Shown one piece after another: positions 1 to 6,029 of a stretch of 6,029 nt of DNA; within the stretch, counting starts at the first letter, position 1, and each line of letters opens with the position of its first letter. Under the pieces are notes generated by a model. It was not told where the DNA came from. It worked only from the letters and a program-made list of their open reading frames with translations, and did no database searches. The stretch spans positions 1 to 6,029 of the forward strand of contig PHCL01000098.1 in the NCBI GenBank assembly GCA_002842195.1. The letters are read 5' to 3'. The position numbers and the translations under genes were made by a program. Origin of the DNA: Betaproteobacteria bacterium HGW-Betaproteobacteria-20 (GTDB taxonomy: Bacteria; Pseudomonadota; Gammaproteobacteria; Burkholderiales; Methylophilaceae).

Positions 1-472
1 CGGCTAGGTTGAGCGATGAATATTCAGGGTTTGCTTGTATCATCGCCAATAACTGGCAATGGTCCAGCTCGGCATTCGATAATCCACTCATTTCCGTGCC
101 GAATACCAAGGCCACAGGCTGTTTGGCTGCGATGCTAATGGCTTGCGCGGCGGCATTACGCACGTTGACCAGTTCATGTGAAAGGCTGCGTTTACGCGCA
201 CTCATGCCAATCGCAAAAGCGCAGCCGCTCAACGCTTCAGCCAACGTTTCGGTGACTACTGCATTTTCAAGCAAATCTGCCGCGCCGGTAGATAGCGCTG
301 TAGCGTGCGCATCTGGAAATTTATCGGGTTTTACCAAATATAGCTGGCTAATGCCCATGGTTTTCATGGCCCGTGCGGCGGAGCCGATATTGCCCGGATG
401 GCTGGTTTGGCAAAGCACTACCCGAAAATTGTGCAGTACGTTTAATTTGCCAGGTTCTGATGTTGATGTCAT
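1..472 (-). CDS. trmJ: TrmJ, tRNA (cytidine/uridine-32)-2'-O-methyltransferase, 5' part (partial)
   Basis: The visible 157 residues are the N-terminal two thirds of a SpoU/TrmH (SPOUT) methyltransferase, which in the TrmJ family uses S-adenosylmethionine to 2'-O-methylate nucleotide 32 in the tRNA anticodon loop. Motif 1 is at residues 23-40 (TSHPGNIGSAARAMKTMG); Arg34 aligns with the catalytic Arg23 of the E. coli enzyme. Motif 2 is VFGTEMSGLSNAEL (123-136), which has Thr and Met where E. coli has two Arg but keeps the Glu. Motif 3 begins with NPEYSSLNLA at the window edge. The C-terminal helical dimerisation extension lies outside. The start is ATG at 472-470: an in-frame TAA lies two codons upstream and the conserved beta-strand begins soon after, so no other start fits. 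No clear Shine-Dalgarno is seen. The gene is divergent from suhB, as in E. coli. Family certain; exact nucleoside specificity inferred. Confidence 0.93.
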   Translation of the reverse strand, partial: MTSTSEPGKLNVLHNFRVVLCQTSHPGNIGSAARAMKTMGISQLYLVKPDKFPDAHATALSTGAADLLENAVVTETLAEALSGCAFAIGMSARKRSLSHELVNVRNAAAQAISIAAKQPVALVFGTEMSGLSNAELDHCQLLAMIQANPEYSSLNLA

Positions 473-490
473 ATTTTATGTAACTAAATT

Positions 491-518
491 TTGAAGTACA
501 GGCAATACCCGTTAAAAT
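491..518 (+). promoter_or_regulatory. Candidate sigma-70 promoter for suhB-mutS
   Basis: TTGAAG (491-496; 4 of 6 matches to TTGACA) and TAAAAT (513-518; 5 of 6 matches to TATAAT) are separated by 16 bp. Transcription would start near 525, giving a leader of about 115 nt that contains the boxA element. The TAAAAT belongs to a perfect inverted repeat, so the same hexamer also reads on the minus strand at 527-522 and could serve trmJ, although I see no good -35 for that direction. An alternative -10, TATAAC (588-593), lacks a matching -35. Prediction by eye only. Confidence 0.4.
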
Positions 519-527
519 GCTATTTTA
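513..527. repeat. A/T-rich palindrome over possible divergent -10 elements
   Basis: TAAAAT-GCT-ATTTTA is a perfect inverted repeat with 6-bp arms and a 3-bp centre, located between the two divergent genes. Each arm reads as a good -10 hexamer on its own strand. It could simply be promoter sequence, or an operator for a dimeric regulator. A protein cannot be named from the sequence. Confidence 0.35.
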
Positions 528-530
528 TCA

Positions 531-541
531 GTTCTTTAACA
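531..541 (+). promoter_or_regulatory. boxA-like Nus-factor RNA element in the suhB leader
   Basis: GTTCTTTAACA on the coding strand of the suhB leader matches the ribosomal RNA boxA consensus (TGCTCTTTAACA in E. coli) at 10 of the 12 aligned positions, including the whole TCTTTAACA core. BoxA RNA is bound by NusB-NusE (ribosomal protein S10), and in E. coli SuhB is recruited to that complex. The element would lie only about 6 nt into a transcript from the promoter proposed at 491-518, and 99 nt before the suhB ATG. In E. coli suhB is negatively autoregulated through a boxA in its 5' leader, so the position in front of this particular gene is strong circumstantial support. Function in this organism is inferred. 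Confidence 0.6.
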
Positions 542-564
542 CGGCTTTAGTTTTAGATTCGCCT

Positions 565-583
565 CATGCACAGGTTTTGCATG
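565..583 (+). promoter_or_regulatory. Hairpin in the suhB leader
   Basis: CATGCA (565-570) and TGCATG (578-583) form a perfect 6-bp stem with a 7-nt loop, extendable by one T-G wobble pair. It lies between boxA and the suhB start. No run of T follows, so it is not an intrinsic terminator. It could help shape the leader RNA between the Nus element and the ribosome binding site. A chance origin cannot be excluded. Confidence 0.3.
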
Positions 584-640
584 GCGATATAACTTTGCGC
601 AGGCTAATTTGCTGAGCCCCTTACAAAGATTAGAGACATT

Positions 641-1474
641 ATGCATCCTATGCTATCAAACGCAGTGAAAGCTGCTCGCCGCGCTGGCAACATTATTACC
701 CGTGCTTCTGAAGACGTTGGTTCGCTTAAAATTCAAACCAAAACCTATAACGATTTTGTGACTGAAGTGGATAAAGCCGCAGAAAATGCAATCATTGAAA
801 CGCTTAAAGACCTGTATCCAACCCACGGCTTTTTGGGCGAAGAAAGCGGCGAATCTAACATTGAATCTGATTTTGTCTGGATTATCGACCCGCTGGACGG
901 CACCACTAACTTTTTGCACGGCATGCCGCAATATTGTATTTCAATCGCCCTGCAAGAGCGCGGCGTGCTGACCCATGCCGTGATATACGACCCCAATAGA
1001 AATGACTTATTCACTGCAACTAAAGGCCGCGGGGCATTTTTAAACGACAAACGCATTCGTGTAACGCAGCGCACTAAATTGCAAGATTCAATTATCGGTA
1101 CCGGCTTTCCTTTCCGCGATTTTACGCACCTGGATACCTACATAGATATGCTGAAAGATATGATTAAAAAAACCTCAGGCATTCGTAGACCTGGTTCTGC
1201 GGCCTTGGATTTGGCCTATGTTGCCGCAGGCTGGTATGACGGTTTTTGGGAGATTGGTTTGTCAGCATGGGACATTGCCGCTGGCGGCCTGATTGTGCAA
1301 GAGGCGGGTGGTATTGTGGGCGATTTTGAAGGCAATGAGTCCTGGCTTAAAACTGGCAATATTGTCGCGGCCAACCCAAAAATATTTTCACAAATGCTGC
1401 AAACCTTAACCCCGCATTTGACTGCTGACCTTAAAGCGCCGGCTAAAAATTTGACTTCAGCGGTTGCTGAATAA
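641..1474 (+). CDS. suhB: SuhB, inositol-1-monophosphatase family protein / Nus complex factor
   Basis: A 277-residue member of the Mg2+-dependent, Li+-sensitive inositol monophosphatase family, very like E. coli SuhB from its first residues (MHPML). Metal and substrate motifs are complete: Glu67 in EESG, Asp83 and Asp86 in DPLDGTTNF (83-91), and Asp211 in the WD of the second family signature, followed by QEAGG (220-224). Family members dephosphorylate inositol-1-phosphate. In E. coli the important role is as a partner of NusA/NusB/S10 in ribosomal RNA antitermination and ribosome maturation, and this does not need phosphatase activity. The protein is about 10 residues longer than E. coli SuhB because of an Ala/Lys/Thr-rich C-terminal tail (261-277). 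It acts in the cytoplasm. It leads a probable operon with mutS 42 bp downstream, and its leader carries a boxA-like element suggesting autoregulation. Confidence 0.95.
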   Translation: MHPMLSNAVKAARRAGNIITRASEDVGSLKIQTKTYNDFVTEVDKAAENAIIETLKDLYPTHGFLGEESGESNIESDFVWIIDPLDGTTNFLHGMPQYCISIALQERGVLTHAVIYDPNRNDLFTATKGRGAFLNDKRIRVTQRTKLQDSIIGTGFPFRDFTHLDTYIDMLKDMIKKTSGIRRPGSAALDLAYVAAGWYDGFWEIGLSAWDIAAGGLIVQEAGGIVGDFEGNESWLKTGNIVAANPKIFSQMLQTLTPHLTADLKAPAKNLTSAVAE

Positions 1475-1516
1475 CGCTTAACCTCGCCATTATTTTATCT
1501 GCAATCACTTTTTGAA

Positions 1517-4183
1517 TTGTCAGCTTCCATTCAAAATACGCCGCTAGAAGAACTGCCAGATCAGGCAACTTCTAGCGCTGCTTCTCTTGCAAGTACTAAC
1601 CGCGCAGCATCTAATCACGCAGCATCCAATCACACTCCTATGATGCGCCAGTATCACGGCCTTAAAGCACAGCATCCAGACATGTTGTTGTTTTATCGCA
1701 TGGGTGATTTTTACGAGCTGTTTTTTGAAGATGCGGAAAAAGCTTCACGTTTATTGGGCATTACTTTAACGCATCGCGGCACAAGCAATGGCGCGCCTAT
1801 TAAAATGGCAGGCGTGCCGTATCATGCGGCCGAGCAATATTTAGCCAAGCTGGCAAAACTGGGTGAGGCGGTTGCCATCTGTGAGCAGGTGGGTGATCCT
1901 GCAACAAGTAAAGGCCCGGTAGACAGGCAAGTGACGCGCATTTTAACACCCGGCACTTTAACTGATACGGCGCTGCTGGATGAATCGCGTGACAATCAAT
2001 TATTAAGCATTTTTCAGGCAGATGGCGTGATTGGCCTGGCGCGCCTGAATTTAGCTTCCGGTGCGTTTATTTTGAGTGAGATTGCCGTGGGCTTGCTGGC
2101 GCAGGAAATTGAACGCATTGCGCCTAGCGAAATTCTACTGGCAGATGATTTTCAGCATGCTGCGATTAACTCGAGTAAAGTTGCTAAAAAACGTTTAAGC
2201 CCATGGCAGTTTGATTTTGACAGTGCATTTAACACGCTGACCAAACAGCTTAATACTTACGACCTTAATGGCTTTGGCTGTGCAAGTTTGCAGCCCGCCA
2301 TTTGCGCGGCTGGCGCCTTGCTGGATTACGTTAAGCACACGCAGCGCACGGCGCTGCCGCACATCAATGCACTGAGTGTTGAAGCCACCAGCGCTTACAT
2401 TCAGCTGGATGCAGCCACGCGTCGAAATTTAGAAATTGATATGACTTTGCGTGGAGAGACTTCTCCAACGCTATATTCTTTACTCAATACTACGCAAACC
2501 GCCATGGGCGCACGGCTATTGCGGCATTGGCTGCACCATCCTTTGCAAGATCGCAATTTAGTGATGAAACGGCATGATGCAATTACTGAGCTGATTCAAA
2601 AAGATGGTTTTTTATCGTTAAACCAAATACTTAAAGCGATTGGCGATATTGAACGCATTACCGCGCGCATCGCCCTAAAAACTGCCAGGCCACGGGATTT
2701 ATCCGGCTTGGCGATGAGCCTGCAACAGCTGCCTTTATTACAAACACAATTGCAAAAGTCACAAACCAGTTTGCTGCAAACATTAGGCTCAAGCTTAACT
2801 GCGCCCGCCGCGGTGGTTGGCTTGCTCACTACCGCAATTAAGCCGGAACCCAGTACCGTACTGCGTGAAGGCGGCGTGATTGCCGACGGTTACGATGCGG
2901 AATTGGACGAATTACGCGCCTTGCAAAATAACCATGGAGAATTTTTGCTGCAATATGAAGCGGCAGAAAAAGCACGTACCGGCATTGCAAATTTAAAAGT
3001 TGAATACAATAGTGTGCATGGCTTTTATATTGAAATGAGCCGTAGCCAGGCAGAAAGCGCACCTACGGAATATAGGCGTCGTCAAACGCTAAAAAATGTA
3101 GAACGCTTTATTACCCCGGAGCTAAAAGCCTTTGAAGATAAAGTGTTAAGCGCGAATGACCGTGCATTAGCGCGGGAGAAAATGCTCTACGCAGAAGTAT
3201 TAGAACAATTGCTGCCACATATCGCTGCCCTGCAAGCTAATGCCGGTGCGGTTGCTAGTCTGGATGTTTTATGTTGTTTTGCTGAGCGGGCAGTAGCGCT
3301 TAATTATGTTGCACCGCAATTTATCACTGAAGCTAGCCTGCAAATTTCGGGCGGCAGGCATCCTGTAGTGGAAAATATTACACAGCCGTTTGTTGCTAAC
3401 GATGTTATTTTGAATCCGTATCGGCAGCTATTGTTGATTACGGGTCCGAACATGGGGGGTAAATCCACCTTTATGCGGCAAACTGCCTTGATTGTGTTGT
3501 TGGCGCATTGCGGTTGTTATGTTCCGGCAATATCAGCTAAAATCGGCGAAATTGATAGTATTATGACGAGAATAGGCGCTTCTGATGACCTGGCAGGAGG
3601 CCGTTCTACCTTTATGGTGGAAATGACAGAAACTGCCAACATACTGCATAACGCCACCGAAAAAAGTTTGGTGCTGTTAGATGAAATTGGTCGAGGCACT
3701 TCAACCTTTGACGGCTTGAGTTTAGCTTGGGCCGTAGCTAAACAATTGCTGGAAAAAAACCGTAGCTATACACTTTTTGCGACGCATTATTTTGAACTCA
3801 CACGCATTGTTGATGAGTTTAAACATGCTGCGAATGTGCATTTAGATGCAGTGGAGCATGGCCCGGAAAATAATAAAGTCATTGTATTCATGCATAAAGT
3901 GGAAGAGGGTGCCGCCAACCAAAGTTATGGCCTGCAGGTGGCGCAGTTGGCGGGTATTCCAAAATCTGTGGTGGCAGCTGCCAAGCGTAAACTGATCCAG
4001 CTTGAGAACAATCAGGTTTACAGCAATGTCGCTCAGCCGGACATGTTTATGGCGAGTGAACCAGCGGCAGATTTACCAGTTCATCCTGTGGTGAGTGCGT
4101 TGGATGCAATACAAGTGGATGATTTAACACCAAAACAGGCACTGGACTTGCTATATAAATTGAAAGACTTGCTGAAGAATTAA
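1517..4183 (+). CDS. mutS: MutS, DNA mismatch recognition ATPase
   Basis: MutS scans DNA, binds mismatches and small loops, and recruits MutL using ATP. The 888 residues hold the full set of domains. The mismatch-binding N-domain has the Phe-X-Glu wedge (Phe65, Glu67, in MGDFYEL). Connector, lever and clamp domains run to about residue 600. The ATPase has Walker A GPNMGGKS (643-650), the [14 protein letters not shown] segment (690-703), Walker [13 protein letters not shown] (718-729) with catalytic Glu723, and His757 in [13 protein letters not shown] (840-844) fits the beta-clamp binding pattern. The C-terminal tetramer helix [14 protein letters not shown] ends the protein; Asp868 corresponds to E. 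coli Asp835, and Lys873 replaces Arg840. The start is uncertain. TTG at 1517 gives a 41-residue lead before the conserved TPMMRQY; ATG at 1640 would start inside that motif and give 847 residues. Neither has a Shine-Dalgarno, so translation coupled to suhB is likely. Confidence 0.95.
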   Translation: MSASIQNTPLEELPDQATSSAASLASTNRAASNHAASNHTPMMRQYHGLKAQHPDMLLFYRMGDFYELFFEDAEKASRLLGITLTHRGTSNGAPIKMAGVPYHAAEQYLAKLAKLGEAVAICEQVGDPATSKGPVDRQVTRILTPGTLTDTALLDESRDNQLLSIFQADGVIGLARLNLASGAFILSEIAVGLLAQEIERIAPSEILLADDFQHAAINSSKVAKKRLSPWQFDFDSAFNTLTKQLNTYDLNGFGCASLQPAICAAGALLDYVKHTQRTALPHINALSVEATSAYIQLDAATRRNLEIDMTLRGETSPTLYSLLNTTQTAMGARLLRHWLHHPLQDRNLVMKRHDAITELIQKDGFLSLNQILKAIGDIERITARIALKTARPRDLSGLAMSLQQLPLLQTQLQKSQTSLLQTLGSSLTAPAAVVGLLTTAIKPEPSTVLREGGVIADGYDAELDELRALQNNHGEFLLQYEAAEKARTGIANLKVEYNSVHGFYIEMSRSQAESAPTEYRRRQTLKNVERFITPELKAFEDKVLSANDRALAREKMLYAEVLEQLLPHIAALQANAGAVASLDVLCCFAERAVALNYVAPQFITEASLQISGGRHPVVENITQPFVANDVILNPYRQLLLITGPNMGGKSTFMRQTALIVLLAHCGCYVPAISAKIGEIDSIMTRIGASDDLAGGRSTFMVEMTETANILHNATEKSLVLLDEIGRGTSTFDGLSLAWAVAKQLLEKNRSYTLFATHYFELTRIVDEFKHAANVHLDAVEHGPENNKVIVFMHKVEEGAANQSYGLQVAQLAGIPKSVVAAAKRKLIQLENNQVYSNVAQPDMFMASEPAADLPVHPVVSALDAIQVDDLTPKQALDLLYKLKDLLKN
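1604..1633 (+). repeat. Two tandem copies of a 15-bp repeat in the mutS 5' end
   Basis: GCAGCATCTAATCAC (1604-1618) is followed directly by GCAGCATCCAATCAC (1619-1633), with one silent T/C difference. In frame it encodes AASNH twice (residues 30-39), inside a low-complexity Ala/Ser/Asn-rich stretch just before the conserved mismatch-binding domain. Because the unit is a multiple of three, gain or loss of a copy would keep mutS in frame. Confidence 0.85.
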
Positions 4184-4186
4184 AAT

Positions 4187-4216
4187 AAAAAAGCACTCAA
4201 TTTTGAGTGCTTTTTT
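4187..4216. terminator. Bidirectional intrinsic terminator between mutS and slyD
   Basis: GCACTCAA (4193-4200) pairs with TTGAGTGC (4203-4210), flanked by AAAAAA on the left (4187-4192) and TTTTTT on the right (4211-4216). As RNA this is a 6-bp G/C-containing stem with an AAUUUU loop followed by a U tract on either strand. It begins 3 bp after the mutS stop codon and lies 26 bp beyond the slyD stop codon, so it can end both convergent transcripts. Confidence 0.93.
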
Positions 4217-4242
4217 ATTGCCTGAATAGAGCCGGCTAATGC

Positions 4243-4722
4243 TTAGTGATGGTGCCCGCCAGCGCCGTGCACATGCTGATGCGTTACTTCTTCTTTATTC
4301 GCCGCACGCACATCGGTAATCGTTGCACTGAACACAACGCGCTCGCCCGCCCAGGGATGGTTACCGTCAACCACGACTTTGCCATCGGCAATTTCCGTTA
4401 CGGTATATAAAATCACTTCACCAGTTTCATCTTCACCTTCAAATTGCATACCAACTTTTAGTTCATTAGCCGGAAAGGCGCTTACAGGCTCAATTTGCAC
4501 CAATTCTTCGTCAAATTCGCCAAAGGCATCGACTGGTTGTAAATCTACAATCACTACATCGCCGATGTTTTTGCCGTGCATGGCTTCTTCTACTTTTGGA
4601 AAGATATTATCGTAGCCACCGTGCAGATATGCCACTGGGTCGGCGCTTGATTCCAGCACCTGACCATCGGCGTTTTTAAGTTCGTAAGTCATTGTTACTA
4701 CGGTATTCATTGCAATTTGCAT
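4243..4722 (-). CDS. slyD: SlyD-type FKBP peptidyl-prolyl cis-trans isomerase with short His tail
   Basis: This 159-residue protein follows the SlyD plan: an FKBP prolyl-isomerase fold split by an insert-in-flap chaperone domain. The FKBP part covers about residues 1-70 (TYELKNADGQVLESS, then AYLHGG at 31-36) and resumes at 121-140. DAFGEFDEELV (65-75) marks the entry to the insert, and VVVDGNHPWAGE (116-127) the return. Family members catalyse proline isomerisation, hold unfolded proteins, and through a His/Cys tail bind nickel for hydrogenase maturation. Here the tail is only HQHVHGAGGHHH with no Cys, against a long metal-rich tail in E. coli SlyD (196 residues in total), so strong nickel storage is doubtful. 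ATG at 4722 is set by a good Shine-Dalgarno 7 nt upstream; the ATG at residue 5 lacks one. It follows rhlE by 106 bp on the same strand. Cytoplasmic. FkpB (SlpA) is a less likely alternative, given the His tail. Confidence 0.9.
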   Translation of the reverse strand: MQIAMNTVVTMTYELKNADGQVLESSADPVAYLHGGYDNIFPKVEEAMHGKNIGDVVIVDLQPVDAFGEFDEELVQIEPVSAFPANELKVGMQFEGEDETGEVILYTVTEIADGKVVVDGNHPWAGERVVFSATITDVRAANKEEVTHQHVHGAGGHHH

Positions 4723-4729
4723 GAGATTT

Positions 4730-4733
4730 TCCT
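4730..4733 (-). promoter_or_regulatory. Ribosome binding site of slyD
   Basis: On the minus strand TAGGA reads just ahead of the gene, with the AGGA core at 4733-4730 and 7 nt before the ATG at 4722. It decides between the two nearby Met codons (residues 1 and 5) in favour of the first. Confidence 0.7.
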
Positions 4734-4801
4734 AAATCTTAAGTTTGTAAAAATTTGATGGTTGGAATTTTAATCTATTTTCCGGTTTTCATAAATGCAA
4801 G

Positions 4802-4828
4802 TTTGCCAAAATGGCAAAGCCCTTTGCT
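4802..4828 (-). repeat. Overlapping inverted repeats immediately after rhlE
   Basis: Two hairpins share one arm. TTTGCCA (4802-4808) pairs with TGGCAAA (4812-4818) around AAA, and GCAAAG (4815-4820) pairs with CTTTGC (4823-4828) around CC. They cannot form at once. The second abuts the rhlE stop codon. On the minus strand the next bases are CTTGCATTTATG, which is not a proper U tract, so this may be a weak or Rho-assisted terminator or an mRNA 3'-end stabiliser, and read-through into slyD is possible. The following 79 bp to the slyD start hold no convincing promoter; TTGCAT...TAGATT with a 17-bp spacer is the best and is poor. Confidence 0.5.
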
Positions 4829-6029
4829 TTAGCGACCTCTGCCACCACTCCGGTGCGTGCTGTTCGGGTTTGTATTGCTTCTGCCCGCACTGCCGCGGTT
4901 TTCATTTGGACGCGTGGCATTTTGACGATTTGGATGATGGCGAGCAGGGCTTGGCGGCACGAATAAAGCAGGTTGTGGCATGGCTTGGTGACGTGCGGCT
5001 TCTGACATATTTTTAGTGTTTGCATTTGGTGCATCAGCACGCGACACATTGCCTTGTGCATCTCTGGGCTGATTATTGGCTGGTCGTGAATTACGGTTCT
5101 GTGCTGGCCTGCCTTCTGTATTTGGATTTGCCTGGTTTCTGCCTTGCGACGGCCCCCGGCTTTGAGCGCCATTGCGCCCGGTATTTTGACCATTGCCGGC
5201 ACCTTGAGAATTGCGCGGCGGTCTGCCATGCGGTTGACGCGGCGCCCGTGGCGCTTCAGGCTCTGGATTCGCGTTTGGTGTAAAGCCTTCTACATGCACT
5301 TTGGTAATCTCGCGTTTAATGAGCTTTTCAATATCTTTTAACAGTTTTAATTCCTCGCGGTCTACCAATGATATCGCCGCACCGCTACTGCCTGCGCGGC
5401 CAGTACGGCCAATGCGATGCACGTAGTCTTCAGGTACGTTTGGCAATTCAAAATTCACTACTTGCGGCAATTGGTCAATATCCAGACCGCGTGCAGCAAT
5501 ATCAGTGGCTACCAGCACGCGCATGCTGCCATCTTTAAATTGAGCCAGTGCCTTGGTGCGCGCGCCCTGGCTTTTGTTGCCATGAATAGCCGCGGCTTGA
5601 ATGTCATCTTTAACCAGTTTTTCAGCTAAACGGTTCGCGCCATGCTTGGTGCGGGTAAATACCAATACTTGTTTCCAGTCATTTTGCTTAATCAGGTAGC
5701 TCATCAAGTCACGTTTATGGCCTTGTGCGACCATGTGCACGGTTTGTTCGACCAGTTCAGACGCTGTATTGCGACGCGCGACTTCAACAAAGCCAGGATT
5801 GTGTAACAAGCCATCGGCCAGCGTTTTGATTTCGTCAGAAAAAGTGGCAGAGAATAATAAGTTTTGACGCTGCTTAGGCAACATTGCCAATATTTTTTTT
5901 ATGTCGCGGATAAATCCCATATCCAGCATTCTGTCGGCTTCATCCAGCACTAAAATCTCAACACCGGATAAATCTACGTTCTTTTGGTTTGCGTGGTCAA
6001 GCAAGCGTCCGGGTGTAGCGACTAAAATA
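4829..6029 (-). CDS. rhlE: RhlE-type DEAD-box ATP-dependent RNA helicase, 3' part (partial)
   Basis: Only the C-terminal 399 residues are present. The frame enters at the right edge as [12 protein letters not shown], so the true start is beyond the window. Motifs appear in order: TPGR, DEAD (5944-5933), SAT in LLFSATF, the second RecA domain with [19 protein letters not shown], and [10 protein letters not shown] (5419-5390). These unwind short RNA duplexes with [16 protein letters not shown] after the core resembles E. coli RhlE, a helicase linked to ribosome assembly and RNA turnover. The Q motif and Walker A are off-window. From about 5278 to the stop is a tail of about 149 residues rich in Asn, Arg, Pro, Gly and Gln, ending HRSGGRGR, probably disordered and RNA-binding. 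It is longer than the E. coli tail. The frame is unbroken. slyD follows by 106 bp on the same strand. Confidence 0.93.
   Translation of the reverse strand, partial: ILVATPGRLLDHANQKNVDLSGVEILVLDEADRMLDMGFIRDIKKILAMLPKQRQNLLFSATFSDEIKTLADGLLHNPGFVEVARRNTASELVEQTVHMVAQGHKRDLMSYLIKQNDWKQVLVFTRTKHGANRLAEKLVKDDIQAAAIHGNKSQGARTKALAQFKDGSMRVLVATDIAARGLDIDQLPQVVNFELPNVPEDYVHRIGRTGRAGSSGAAISLVDREELKLLKDIEKLIKREITKVHVEGFTPNANPEPEAPRAPRQPHGRPPRNSQGAGNGQNTGRNGAQSRGPSQGRNQANPNTEGRPAQNRNSRPANNQPRDAQGNVSRADAPNANTKNMSEAARHQAMPQPALFVPPSPARHHPNRQNATRPNENRGSAGRSNTNPNSTHRSGGRGR

Larger units (their letters stand above)
473..640. other. Divergent trmJ-suhB intergenic region
   Basis: This 168-bp gap must hold the promoters of both trmJ (leftward) and suhB (rightward). 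It contains a candidate suhB promoter, a 15-bp A/T-rich palindrome (513-527), a boxA-like element (531-541) and a leader hairpin (565-583), each described separately. The suhB start is preceded by a modest purine stretch (AGAGA, 632-636) 4 nt from the ATG at 641. No small ORF in it looks real. Confidence 0.7.

Noticed and set aside
9..494. 161-codon open frame on the plus strand
   Set aside because: It lies antisense to trmJ, whose translation shows unmistakable methyltransferase motifs. The plus-strand product has no recognisable features.
588..593. TATAAC as the main suhB -10 element
   Set aside because: It is a 5-of-6 match, but no acceptable -35 lies 16-19 bp upstream, and a start there would leave boxA outside the transcript. 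TAAAAT at 513-518 with TTGAAG is better.
745..1074. Minus-strand open frames inside suhB and mutS (for example 745-1074, 2596-2829, 3517-3699)
   Set aside because: They are shadows antisense to highly conserved coding sequence, with no family resemblance of their own.
4832..4990. Possible frameshift near the end of rhlE, because the last 50 residues change in composition
   Set aside because: The frame stays open and the tail remains rich in Asn, Arg, Pro and Gly to a natural RSGGRGR ending. The alternative frame gives no better RhlE-like tail.
4789..5229. 146-codon minus-strand open frame, and plus-strand frames at 4795-5016, 5020-5283 and 5144-5341
   Set aside because: All overlap the RhlE tail, whose low-complexity coding leaves other frames open. 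The rhlE frame itself is continuous from the helicase motifs to its stop.
1..6029. A hidden mobile element, defence system or CRISPR array
   Set aside because: No transposase, integrase, terminal repeats, direct-repeat arrays, tRNA or attachment-like sites were seen. Nearly all bases are accounted for by five core genes and short gaps.

Overview
The window is housekeeping chromosome from a betaproteobacterium. The protein sequences, the moderate base composition and the trmJ/suhB/mutS/slyD/rhlE content would suit a methylotroph of the Methylophilaceae (Methylotenera-like). That assignment is inferred from resemblance and was not tested by any search. There is no sign of phage, insertion sequence, CRISPR or an accessory island. 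The genes have the uniform look of core genes, and each one is recognisable.

Layout from left to right: the 5' part of trmJ (tRNA 2'-O-methyltransferase, minus strand, running off the left edge); a 168-bp divergent intergenic region; suhB (inositol-phosphatase family protein and Nus-complex partner) followed 42 bp later by mutS (mismatch recognition ATPase), both plus strand and probably one operon; a strong two-way intrinsic terminator; then slyD (FKBP-type prolyl isomerase/chaperone) and rhlE (DEAD-box RNA helicase), both minus strand, with rhlE upstream of slyD and its 5' end cut off by the right edge.

The shared theme is RNA handling and quality control: tRNA modification, rRNA transcription/antitermination and ribosome maturation, RNA remodelling, protein folding and DNA repair. 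The divergent trmJ-suhB pair is the arrangement also found in Escherichia coli.

The most interesting signal is in the untranslated suhB leader. A near-perfect boxA element (531-541) lies just downstream of a plausible sigma-70 promoter and is followed by a hairpin. SuhB itself joins the boxA-bound Nus factor complex, and in E. coli suhB is autoregulated through a leader boxA, so this looks like the same feedback circuit in a betaproteobacterium. Secondary points are the weakly supported mutS start (TTG, no ribosome binding site, in the suhB reading frame, with an N-terminal extension carrying a tandem repeat), a SlyD with a very short metal-binding tail, and overlapping, mutually exclusive inverted repeats just after rhlE. 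I saw no wholly new system here.
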